Shown here piece after piece: positions 23,804 through 34,566 of a stretch of DNA of 64,000 nucleotides (positions are counted from its first letter, which is position 1; the number at the start of each line of letters is the position of its first letter). The notes under the pieces were generated by a model. That model ran no database searches and was not told the origin of the DNA. It saw only the letters and a program-made list of their open reading frames with translations. Origin of the DNA: Chrysomallon squamiferum (lineage: Eukaryota; Mollusca; Gastropoda; Neomphalida; Peltospiridae); contig CM022679.1 of assembly GCA_012295275.1 (NCBI GenBank), forward strand, positions 21,544,110 to 21,608,109, given 5' to 3'. Position numbers and translations under genes: made by a program.

Positions 23804-26800
23804 TGGGGGGGGGAATATATCTAAAAAGATCAGTCAGTGCATTTATTTCAGTTACACAATTTGTGTGTCATCACTCATCAGTGATTTCCTAACTGGAATA
23901 TTCTGTATTGCTATTTTTAGATCGAAATATAAAACGGAACTTGATCCAATTGCCCACAGTGGTGTAGTTTTCAAAGAAGTGGTTCATGATCCTAACTATA
24001 AATACAGAGTGCAGAGATTTTCTCGCTGTCCTCCGCTCCATGTCGATCCTGTGTACAGCGTCATGTATCCAGGATCGTTTAGTTACTCGTCATGATGTAG
24101 GTCTAGTGCTAGTCTTTGTATACTCTACAATAATACTGCTTGGGAAATGATGTTTTCTTTATTTGCCAGAAATGTTTAGGCCTCCGTCTTTCAATGTTAA
24201 TATTTCTTTTTATTTATTAATGACAGAAGTTGTATAAAACAGACTTGGTTGCTTGATATTTGAAACTGATAATGTTTTTTTCAACCAAATTTGAAGTGTA
24301 AACATATAAATAAATAAAAATCAAGAAAATCTTAAATAATGACAGATGTTTCAGTTCATGTAACGCTGTTTGCCATAGCTTTACAGATGCAGTTTAAAAT
24401 ATATATTTTAACATGTTAGGTTTATTTTTGTTTAATGTCCAAATAAGAAAATAAGAATTACATATCTTCTGGCATAAGACATCATTTCTTTCTCTCTGTC
24501 ATTTGCTTTTTCAATATTAACACAGCTGTTTGTTTGTTGCACATTATATTTTCTAAGCAGTTACATGCTTTTCTATAGTTTAGCTTTGTGTGCCTATTTC
24601 TTTCAAAAAAAGTTGTTCATTCCTCAGCCAAAAAAGAAAAGTATAATAACATAAATAACCCCCCCCACAACAAACCACTAAAAAAAACAAAAGAGTAATT
24701 AAATATAAAGACTTAGAACAATTTAACAAGATGAAATAAATGATTAACAAAGATAAAATTCCAAATTTCATACCTTAGAAATGTGCCAGAAAGTTTAGCA
24801 AACTGTAATGATACAAAATACCGTTGACATCTGATAATATACTTGTTTCATAATGATGTTGGTCACAAGATGACAGCTTTTAATAACTGTCAAGTAAAAT
24901 CTAATTTCTTGTTGCCATGGTGATCATATTTAAATTTTTGTAAAGATGAACATATATGGCAAAATTACTAACTATTTTATGTTTAGCAATCAACAAATAA
25001 AAGATGCATTGAAACAGTAATCAACATTTTGTTAAGACATTATGATATAATTGTTTCAGTGTGAAAAATAGTAAATTGCTATAATAATAGTTTTTGTAAT
25101 TTAGAAAGATATATCTAAATAAGCTTCAGAGACTAAATTTATAAAGTATGTTTTTCTTGCATTCTGATGTTTAATCGTCGGAAATAATAAGTAGTAACAT
25201 TTAAAAAAGTTTATTATTTGCTTAATTTTATTTATTTATAAAATTTGTAACTGAAAAACTCCACAAATAAACAAAATAAATAAATAAAATAAAAATGAAA
25301 ACAAAGCCTTCCAAAAAAAGTCTTGATTTGGTCACACACACACACACACTAAAACATATTCATTTTTCTTGTGGATTTTCACTATTTTTCCCAATAATTT
25401 TGAGATTTCTTTCTTTAATTGTTAGTTTTAATGAAATATTCATTAAAATATATAAACCAAATATATAAACTGAAATAATAAAATCTAGTATCTTCATTTA
25501 GTGTATAACATGCATTTCACTTTTACATCATTTACTAAAATTGACAAGGTGTTATCATGAAATGTAATATGTATATATTTTGTACTGCTTAAATTAACCA
25601 TGAAAATAGACCATGTTTTATTTATTTATTTATTTTTTAAAATAAAAATTTATAATTTATTATTAGATGCCAGTTTGAAAAATGCATTTCATTACATGTT
25701 TATCTGTGTTAACTGTCATTATTTGCTGTTCTTGAAAATGAATCATTGCATTTTCTCGCTGCTTTAATTTAACCTGCTAATCACAAAAATGCAGCATATG
25801 TTTGTTTCTTCATGGCTTTACATCTGATTGCTAATCATAAAGATGTCATATTCATTAGGTTTCTGCAGTTATATCCAACTGGACAACAGTTAATTTATAA
25901 ACATGAAAATGTAACATTCATTTTGATAAGTTTCAACAGTTTAAAAATAACAGTTAATCCCTAACCATGAAACCAAGACATTTGTTTCTATTAGTACTTT
26001 AACATAACAGACAAATTCATTAGTTCTAATCATTCTTCACCTGCTGTTTTTCTTATTAAAATTTTATTTTATTTTATTTTATTTGTAATCAAATACTTTA
26101 ATTTGGCCATTATTTTAGAATTTCAATTTTTATAATGAATTTTATCTTGTGTTTTAAAACATTATCTCTTTCAAAACTGACTGTATTTATGCACTTGCTT
26201 TGGTGTTCTTCAAAAGATATTCCAAGTTTACATAAATTAATTTTACTGTCCTTTTCATTCAAAAAAATATTGTTATCATAATTGCTTTAAATCCTTTTTG
26301 GTTTGATTATTATGCCTTTACTTTTGATTATTATTAATATTATCATCATTGTCATCATCATTGTCATGATTATCATCATCATAATTTTTTGTTTTAAAGA
26401 AATTACAAGCATTTACATGTAATGTATTGGTCCAAAAAGAAGTTAAAAAATAAGTGTAGCTTTTTACATTACAAATATTTTTAGTTTTTCTTTATGAGTT
26501 AATTGTCTAAGTATCATAATCACATTGAGTAAATGCTTGGGGTACCATGTATCTTCTGCAGACAAACAAAAAACATAAACAAAAAAGGACAACAAATTTA
26601 AAAACTTTTGTTTTAAATAAAATGGGATTAATTGGAATGATGTTCTGGTTTTTCTGAATCAATGTCTATAGCACACTTTAGTTCTTTCAGATATTTATTT
26701 TTTTAAACAGGAGGTGTCTTTCACGTAAAAACAACCCCACAAAAAATCAACAAACAAAAAACTTTTGTAATCATATATATGATTTGGTAATGATATCACT

Positions 26801-28175
26801 GGCTTTCTGTTTGTCAAAATGTTTTTTTAAAGTATTTAGACATGCCTGGGTGATCCAGGTATTCCTGTAAGATTTATGACATTCAGCTGTTGCTGGTGTT
26901 TGAATCAGGTTGAATACATCAGTCTGATACTATGTATTTTGAGTGAATTCAGTAAGTCCATAAATCTATTTGTTTAATCACTGAGTAGTATAACTGACAA
27001 TTAAAAGAACAAAATAAATACTTTTTATATTTTATTATTATTATTTTATTTTTGTAAACCTTGATTTAGTTTGTTACCTAAATAAAGAGTTTCAATGATA
27101 TATGCTCATTTTAGATGAACAAATCAAAACAAGCATATCAGTAAGATAGTAAAAACATTCTGAGACAAAAGTTTATTCATAAAATTTAAATAGACTGACA
27201 TCAAAATATGCATATGAAAAAACTAATCTGTTAATGTACCTGTTTGATTGCATCCCACTCTGGTTAGTGTCCAGTGACTCATTTACTGTGATAGAACATG
27301 ATTCTTTCTTACTTCTTACTGATCTAAGGGAAGGTGCAAACAAGATCCATTTTTGCTAGGTGATAGGAATAGACCATAGAATGGTTGGTCCCCTCTCTTG
27401 TATAATCACCAAGTATGAGATTTGTTGAAGTGTCATTAAACATTTCTATCATTTCATTTCATAAAAAAAGGACTGATTTATTTATTATTGCTTGCTTTTT
27501 TTCCATTTTATTCCTTTTTTTTTTTTTTTTTTTAGTATTATTATTATTTTTTAATTTACTTATTATAATTATTAATTATATATATATTTTTTTAATTTAT
27601 ATATTTTCATTCATTTTTTTTTTTTTTTGATCAAAAGACAAGATTATCATGACTCATTTTTTCTATACATAATAAAAATAATTGCATGGTTCCTATTGGG
27701 ATTATTTATCCATTTGTTGAGGGTGATAGGATACTGGTTGTATGTCTCAGAGTTCTGTTAATGTTACCTCATTTGTTTGAATGGTATATTCACTGGGCAG
27801 GAATTCTGAAAGGTTAAAATTTGTATGTATTTGCAGAAATCAACTGCCGATGTTTCGAGTGGGAAAGGAGGGCTATGACATTCGGTACCGAAACCGCCAG
27901 AATCTGGCACCACATTGTGACAAAGCATTTGCAGTGCTTTATCCCAGCAAAGACAATTCAGATTATATATGTGATAAGAATAAAACAAACAGACGTATGA
28001 ATATAATGATGGACAAATATGATGTGGCGAGGAAAGTCAATGGAGATTTCCATGTTAAAGTTTTGGATGCCACACCACCATAGAAAAATCCAATTTTTTT
28101 ATTATTTTTTTTTTTAGTGATTACTAGTGTATTTTATTTTACTGATGATAAAAAACTATTCCAAATATATTATTT

Positions 28176-28206
<31 letters not shown>

Positions 28207-30897
28207 TGTTTTTGTGTGTGCTGTTTTCATACAGTTTCATTTAATGGTTTCAGTTCACATGGATATAAAATAGTAACAAGATTGTTCTCACAGTAAAGTG
28301 TACAAATAACATTTAGAGTTTGTAGATACATTAAGTTTCACCTGTAACCAACAATTCAGACATTTTGAAAATTTACAGTTTAAAAATCCAGTTGTCCATT
28401 TAGTACCATTCACTGCTGATGAACATTTAAATGAAATGTATAGTCAAAAGACAGACAGACAGACAGACAGACAGATAATGTTCACATCTTTATTATTCAA
28501 TTTTTATTTATTTTTTAACAGAGAAGAGGTGTGCACATCTGGCAATATATACTATTTATTTGTTTTGAAATGGACATAGATGATAACTGATTTTGTATAT
28601 TTCACCCATAAAAAAAATTGTTTATGTTTGTGTTAAAATTGCATATAGTATCCTAATCATGTTAGTCAAAGGGTGGTTTTCATAAATTTTGATTATCTAT
28701 TTAATGTAGATAATACAAAAGTTTCAAATGATGTTACAGTGAATAGGAAAACTTGTTTGCTTTTTTCATTTTTGTTTGTTTGTTTTACTATGAATAATTT
28801 CAAAATTTTAAACCATTATTATTTTCTTTTATATATATATATATTTATATATATATATTTACAACAAAATAAACAATAGAAAGGCTTACTGTTTCACTTT
28901 TATTTAAAATATATGTATTGTAAGTGTCTTCAGAAGAAAAAAAGAGATTAAAACCTGAACATTTTCATTTTTGTTTTCATCACATTTTTTTTTTAAAAAA
29001 AAATAAAAAAAAAAAAAAAATAATAATAACAAGATAAGAATACATTAGTTAAAATTTAAAAAAAAAAACGAACATAAAAAAATATGAAATTACTATACTG
29101 GCATAGTGCTTACAATCAGAACAGTTGGTCATTGAATATTTGAATGAATTAATGAAAATTTGTTTTCTATACCTTTCCAAACAATATATATGCCTGAAAC
29201 GGGTTTCTGTCACACTGGCTAAAGAGTTGTATGGCTCTGATTTTTTTATTATTTGCAGGAGAAGCACTGATTTGAGCACCATTATTAAACAGAGGGTGGT
29301 CTTACCACCAAAACCAAAGCCTGGTTCCTTAATGATTTTTGAACCAGTAAAGAAACCACAGCCATCATCCATTCGCAACCTTCAACGAGATCATGTTTAC
29401 AAGATTTTCCATCCCTATGATTTTAACACATGATTTCTTGTATCATCCTGCTTCAAAAAAAACCCAAATCAAAATAAACATCAACATTCATGTAATTAAA
29501 AGATTCAGCTCTATTCCAGTTTTGTCACATAAAAATGTGTGTAAATGTTGTGTGTGGTTATCGGTTAAGTGTAAATGTGTATCATTTTTTATTTTGTTTT
29601 TTTTCCCCAATTCTTTGAACACACAAAGCTCTTTTTGTAAATAACATACACTGTTCATTTGCACCTTTTGTTTAGTCATTAACATAACTGGCTATGGGCA
29701 TCCTTTGTGTGAAGTGTTTCTAACAATTAACATAATTTTTAAAAATAATTTTAAAGGATTTTTAAAATTATTTGCTTTTTGTGTTGGTATTTTTATTTTA
29801 TTTCATTTTCTAAATTATCCCAAGATGTAGTTAATTTATTTTTAAGACATGTTAATTTACAGAAGTACATTTTATTATTATTATTATTTTTTATTTTATT
29901 TTTTGTCATTTTGGAAACAACAATTATTCAGGTGTTCAGAATAGTTGCTGATAAAATAAGGTTTAAAAGAAAACCAGGAAATAGTGAAAATATATTTCTT
30001 TAATAGTCTTACACAAAAAATTCATAAAAGTTTTAAAAAAGAATTTTCGAATTTCACATTTATAAATATCTATCTATGTATCCATATATTGTTTTTAACT
30101 CTTTAAAATTACAGAGTTGCCTAAATAAATAAAAAATAAAAAGCTTTTAAAGGAAGTCAAAACAAATGATTTTAAACAAAAGTATAGTTTGTGGGCATTT
30201 TTGTCATAAATTGTTTGTCTGGTAAAAATTATCTTGGCTTGGAGCTTTATGTTCACCATTCATCAAATGATTATCACTTGGGATGAAACAGAAGCAAGGG
30301 ACAGCTTTTATCTTGTAACTTAATTTTATTTTATTTCAGAAGTGGATCTCCAACACCGCACAGAATATTTCATAGAAAAGCCAACTACTCGAACATTTCT
30401 GAAGATAAAATTTATTCCATTATGCGACCCAAACAAGTGAACTACAGAATTCCCAGGGACCAGTTGCCTCCTCGAAAACCACATTTTAAAGTTTAGATAG
30501 GCTCACATTAACTGTTTAGATATAAAATTTTGTTTTAAAGACCCCCCCACACCTAAAAAAAAAGAACAACAAACAAAAAACAAAAACAAAACAAATTTGT
30601 AACATGCACTAGTAGTCTTAATCCTTAATTGTTAGAGAAGCACTGATTAGGTGTAGATATCATGATAAACTCTCTGTTTGTTTTAATATCAGGACTGACA
30701 TCCTTTGGGCTGGTGTAGAAAGAAACAGACAATTGTATGATCATAGCCGGATTGGACCTATAACTGATAGGTCAAAGAGATTGCTAAAGAGAGAATTCAA
30801 GTGGTTGGAAGACAATGTGCCATTCGGTGGTGTGGGGAAATGTTACGTACTAGAGGACTTTATTTGTCCAGATTTTAAGAAGAACAAGTACCCATAA
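19350..30897 (+). CDS. Unknown small-protein gene with two common exons and five alternative 3' terminal exons
   Basis: Common exons 19350-19451 (34 codons, phase 0 donor GAG|GTAAAC) and 20673-20758 (28 codons plus AG, donor AAG|GTATTA). Five downstream exons (23921-24095, 27837-28083, 29259-29433, 30340-30496, 30693-30897) each have a good acceptor, each supply A or G to complete an Arg codon, each remain open, and each end with a stop. Predicted isoforms are 120, 144, 120, 114 and 130 aa. The common part (MAESAYHWDALRKERILQRK...) is charged and probably helical, with no signal peptide or membrane segment. I do not recognise the family. Size and composition, and the X-box-like motif, are compatible with a ciliary/microtubule-associated protein, but that is speculation. 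It is the only clear gene between G3BP and FLII. Confidence 0.75.
19891..20382. mobile_element. MITE-like element with long terminal inverted repeats, in intron 1
   Basis: The segment at about 19891-19983 is the reverse complement of about 20294-20382, with roughly 85% identity by eye over about 90 bp. It includes a 28-bp perfect match (19925-19952 against the right arm). Between the arms are a direct repeat (about 19984-20050 and about 20220-20285) and a (GT)n array. There is no coding capacity. Target-site duplications could not be defined in the AT-rich flanks. It is probably a non-autonomous DNA transposon or foldback element. Confidence 0.65.
20159..20212. repeat. (GT)n microsatellite
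   Basis: About 27 uninterrupted GT dinucleotides inside the inverted-repeat element in intron 1 of the multi-terminal-exon gene. Confidence 0.95.
20759..23920 (+). other. Intron before the first terminal exon; no further exon seen
   Basis: About 3.2 kb of AT-rich sequence with poly-A, (AC)n and (AAT)n arrays. I looked for additional phase-2 acceptor/open-frame/stop units resembling the five terminal exons and found none. Confidence 0.5.
21324..21521. repeat. Compound (AC)n microsatellite
   Basis: Two long AC arrays (about 21324-21366 and 21472-21521) separated by interrupted ATAC/ACCC-type repeats. Open frames reading through it are low-complexity artefacts. Confidence 0.95.
23921..24095 (+). 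CDS. Alternative terminal exon a
   Basis: Acceptor CTATTTTTAG then A completes the Arg codon. 57 codons follow, beginning SKYKTELDPIAHSGVVFKEV and ending with HVDPVYSVMYPGSFSYSS, then TGA. Overlapping AATAAA signals at 24309-24318 lie about 215 nt after the stop. So this exon can end a transcript by itself. It carries the DxVYSVMYP form of the motif shared among these exons. The family is not recognised. Confidence 0.75.
24096..27836 (+). other. Non-coding interval between terminal exons a and b
   Basis: 3.7 kb of AT-rich sequence containing the exon-a 3' UTR and its polyadenylation signals. No coding exon, RNA gene or transposon end was recognised. Confidence 0.5.
27837..28083 (+). CDS. Alternative terminal exon b
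   Basis: Acceptor TATTTGCAG, then A completes Arg. It is the longest of the set, with 81 codons from NQLPMFRVGKEGYDIRYRNR through CDKAFAVLYPSKDNSDYICD to VKVLDATPP and TAG. The AFAVLYP segment aligns with YSVMYP of exon a and continues about 50 residues past it. AATAAA at 28868-28873 could end this transcript. The preceding intron sequence also happens to be open, so translation frame alone does not fix the acceptor. The matching phase does. Confidence 0.75.
29259..29433 (+). CDS. Alternative terminal exon c
   Basis: Acceptor TATTTGCAG, then G completes Arg. 57 codons: RSTDLSTIIKQRVVLPPKPK, GSLMIFEPVKKPQPSS, then RDHVYKIFHPYDFNT and TGA. Basic and proline-rich. The DHVYKIFHP segment matches the shared motif near the same distance from the C-terminus as in exon a. 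AATAAA at 29473-29478 is only about 40 nt after the stop. Confidence 0.75.
30340..30496 (+). CDS. Alternative terminal exon d
   Basis: Acceptor TTATTTCAG, then A completes Arg. 51 codons: SGSPTPHRIFHRKANYSN, then EDKIYSIMRPKQVNYRIP and RDQLPPRKPHFKV, TAG. It contains the DKIYSIMRP form of the shared motif. No AATAAA occurs before exon e begins 197 nt later, so transcripts ending in d must run on through exon e to the signal at 31081. Confidence 0.75.
30693..30897 (+). CDS. Alternative terminal exon e
   Basis: Acceptor TTTTAATATCAG, then G completes Arg. 67 codons: TDILWAGVERNRQLYDHS, RIGPITDRSKRLLKREFKWL, ending EDFICPDFKKNKYP with tandem TAA TAA. It is basic and possibly helical. The Y-x-I-M-x-P motif of the other four is not obvious here. 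AATAAA at 31081-31086 follows. Confidence 0.75.
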
Positions 30898-32932
30898 TAA
30901 GAAAGTAACAAAAAAAAAATCAACTAATATACAAGATTTTTATTAATGTTGTCTGAGGAGGTTTTTTGTTTTTTGTTTGTTTTTTTCATTTGGCTCACAT
31001 TTTTTGTTTGCTCCAGTTTTGTTTTTGTGTTTATCACATTTTGAATTACTTTTTTTGTTTTTTTTTTAATCTTTATTACTAATAAATGTTTTTGGATTTT
31101 GTTTTACTGTTTTGGTTTGTATTTACAAACATCATTAATCAATTATACCTTTTTAAATATATATATATTTTTTAAATGTGTTGTTTTGCACCATGAATTT
31201 ACAAAGACAAAAATATATATTTGTTAAGCATATTCTTTGAAATGCATATATGTAATAAAAATAGAAACAAATTATATGTCACTATTATTTCTAATGTTTT
31301 CAAAATGAAAAAAAAAAATGAAAAAAAAAAAAATTAACAACTTTTGCCAAAAAATAAAAAAAAATCATTTTAAAAAATGTATTAAATACTAATAAAATAA
31401 AAACTGGTACAAAATAAAGTGTTTTTTAAATAAAAACTGTAAGATGTATATATTTTAAGAACATTTAAACAATCTGTGACATAAATTTTCTTTCTTTTTT
31501 TAACATACATATCTTTTGCTATTGATTTATTATTTTTATTTTTATTATTTTATGTTTGTTTATTTTCAATTAATTATTATAAGTGTATTTATCTCAAAGT
31601 CTTTTTGCTGTGATAATTGGTGTATTAAGATAGATATAAGAATGTTATGGTTGTGGCTGTATTATTTACTGAGAAATTTAGATGTATATTTATAATGCTA
31701 GTTTTTTTTCTTTTTGTTTTTTAAAATTCTTTATACATTGTTTATGTACACAAATTTAACTAATTCCCTTATTTGTCAGTATTATTCAGAATTATATATA
31801 TATATCTTTTTTGTGATAGAGTGTAAATACATTTATGTATGTTGCCAGTGAATATTTGATTGGATGTATTAAGAATACTTTTTTAACATTTAAAATATAT
31901 ATTTTTTTATATTCCATCTTCTTAGCACTAGCTTCAGTGATTTTAAACCAGTTAATTCAGAATATAAAAAGCTAAAGTGATTATAACCTTAAAAATATAT
32001 ATACTGCAATCTGAATATGTTTTTATCTATTTATTTTTAAGATTTAACATGGTATTGCTACCTAAAACAGAAACACAAAAATTCAAATACTCAATTTTCA
32101 CATAATAATATATCAAGGAAATTCTAGATTTTACAAATGTGAATTAATATAGAAATTACATTGAATTATGGGAAATTGATAAATATTTTGATGAAGAAAA
32201 CTGGTTAATGAAAATGTATTTTTAAATGTGTGAATTGGAAGGGGTTTGCATAGTAAGCTAAAATGTATTATTGTTAATGAAGGCAGATATAAAATAAAGT
32301 ACAGTTATGAATGTTTTTATGTTGACATACTGTTTATCTGTAACCAGTATCCTTTCTGTTTTTAATTTCATTTTATTTCTTCTTTTTGTTAAAAGGAAAA
32401 TGTGTGTGAATTAATGTTCTTGTTATACAGAAAATAATTTATTGTTACAATTGTTTTTTAATGTTATTTGTAAATGCTTTGTGTGATAAACCTTTGAACA
32501 GTATTAGATTATCACTTTTCATTTTAAATGAAAGTGTTTTTACATGGTTGTTTTAATAATAAAATAATTATAACAAAAATAAATATATGTTGTTGGTGTT
32601 TTTCTTTTTATTCTTTCCTTTTTAGAAAAATAATACAAATTAATAATAATTTTTTTTGCCAGCTTTTTTATTATGTATAGAAAATTTGTAAAGTTAAAAG
32701 AAATAAAAAAAAAAAAAAAAAAAGGACTGTACTGGTCAGCAATTATAAACTTCCACATTACAATAAATATTTAATCTGTTAATATTTGATGTGCTCTATT
32801 CTACTGGTATAAAAAGACACCTGTGTATCTTGAACTGAGAATTTATAACCAAATTTGGTTGAAATTTACACAATGTAGAATTACAAAAAGCTAATAATGT
32901 TTTAATGACTTTATTATGATAAACTAGAGTAC

Positions 32933-32965
<33 letters not shown>

Positions 32966-34018
32966 CAAATAAATAAAAAAGTTAAGATTAAAAGATTAAA
33001 TAAAGAGAAATTAATAAATATCATTTTTTTTCTCTCTTGACCAGATTTGTAGGTATGTCTTTATTTGTTTTTAATTTTTCTTTTTACAGTTTTTCACTGA
33101 TATGTATCAATGCATAACCTCTACACATTTCTGAAAACATGTACATAACACAATGACCATATTTTTAACTAATGATGGTAAGAGATGTTTCAAAATGTTT
33201 ATTTTCATCACAGCCTCACTAAATATATATAAAAACAATTGTTTCTGATGTCTGAACCAGCATTTACAGACAAGCTCATACATATTAAAGGATAGCAACA
33301 TTCATCAAACTACCATCAGAGTGTCTGTGTAGCTTTCTTTACTGGTAATGATACAAGTCAACTGAAAAGTGCAGATGTATGAAGCAATTCTGATGTGAAG
33401 GAAATCAGAACAAAACATTTGAGTTTTTAAACAATTTAAAACAACACATCAGCTTAAATTTAAAAAAAAATGAAAAAAGGATTTTGAAATGAATGGACTG
33501 ACGGAGTGGATTAACTCCAGCCAAAAATAAATAAAATAAATAATAACAAAATAAAGTGAAAAAGAAAAGAATAGCATAAAGTAAAGTTTTGCTGATTTTG
33601 GGTTGTTTTGTTTTTTTTTGGTGTGTGGTTGTATATGTTTGTTTGTTCATATTTGTGTGTGAATGCATTTGTTATTTATATGTGTAAGCATTTTTTTTTT
33701 TCACATTTTATTTTTCAATATGAAACCAACTAACCATTGCAGTGCTGAATGTAACAGCTACTTGGAAATAGGCCAGTTAATAGTTATGCCACATATAGCC
33801 TTACTTGCCAGTATATAGAATTCAGAGATAATTTTAAAAAAAAAAAAATCCAAAGGTCTTTTAAGATCTAGTATTTCTGGTCATATAAACTTGGTATATC
33901 ATGATATCAAAGGGAGATATGATAGTAAGACAGGAATTTAAAAAAAATAATTTAAGACTCATATATATATGTATGTATGTATAAATGAAACAACGTGATG
34001 CTTGAATGATAATTTTAA

Positions 34019-34074
<56 letters not shown>

Positions 34075-34309
34075 ATAATTTAAGCACCGGAAATACAAAA
34101 TTAAAGTCGTTATCTGTATACTTCTATACATCTGTAAATATGTCTCTTTCACAATCAGAAAAAAGTCTACCTATCTGTCAAATTTATTCAAACGAAACTC
34201 ATAGCAAAATTCCCAGCCTAATTTAAGATTACAAAAAAAATGACTAAAAAAAAAAAATAAAAAACCATTCAAAATTTAACAGCAAAAACAACAAAGGAAA
34301 CAAAAATAA

Positions 34310-34340
<31 letters not shown>

Positions 34341-34566
34341 TAATAATATATAAATAAAAAAATAAAATCCTAAACTCCATTTAACTGTGTTTAAAAAAAG
34401 GAAGAAAGGGAAGGAAAACAAAAACAAAACATCAAAAACAAACAAAACAAAAACTAAAAAGAAATGCTAAAAATAAAACAAACATCTATTGTTATTTCGG
34501 TGTAATAAACTTTAGCTGTCTCAACAATCAGGTGGAAATTACAACCGAAGTGAAGGAAGAAAAACA
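30898..34566. other. Intergenic region between the multi-terminal-exon gene and FLII
   Basis: AT-rich, with the probable 3' UTR of exons d/e to about 31100, many poly-A/T runs and a (GA)n array at 34022-34072. No coding exon or RNA gene was recognised on either strand. The last about 100 bases before the FLII start codon should contain its 5' UTR. Confidence 0.5.
34022..34072. repeat. (GA)n microsatellite upstream of FLII
   Basis: About 25 uninterrupted GA units about 500 bp upstream of the FLII start codon. A purine/pyrimidine mirror tract of this kind can form triplex DNA, but no function is implied. Confidence 0.95.

Noticed and set aside
23921-30897. Reading the five terminal exons as internal exons of one longer protein
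   Set aside because: Each has an in-frame stop and lacks a convincing internal donor before it, so they cannot be concatenated.
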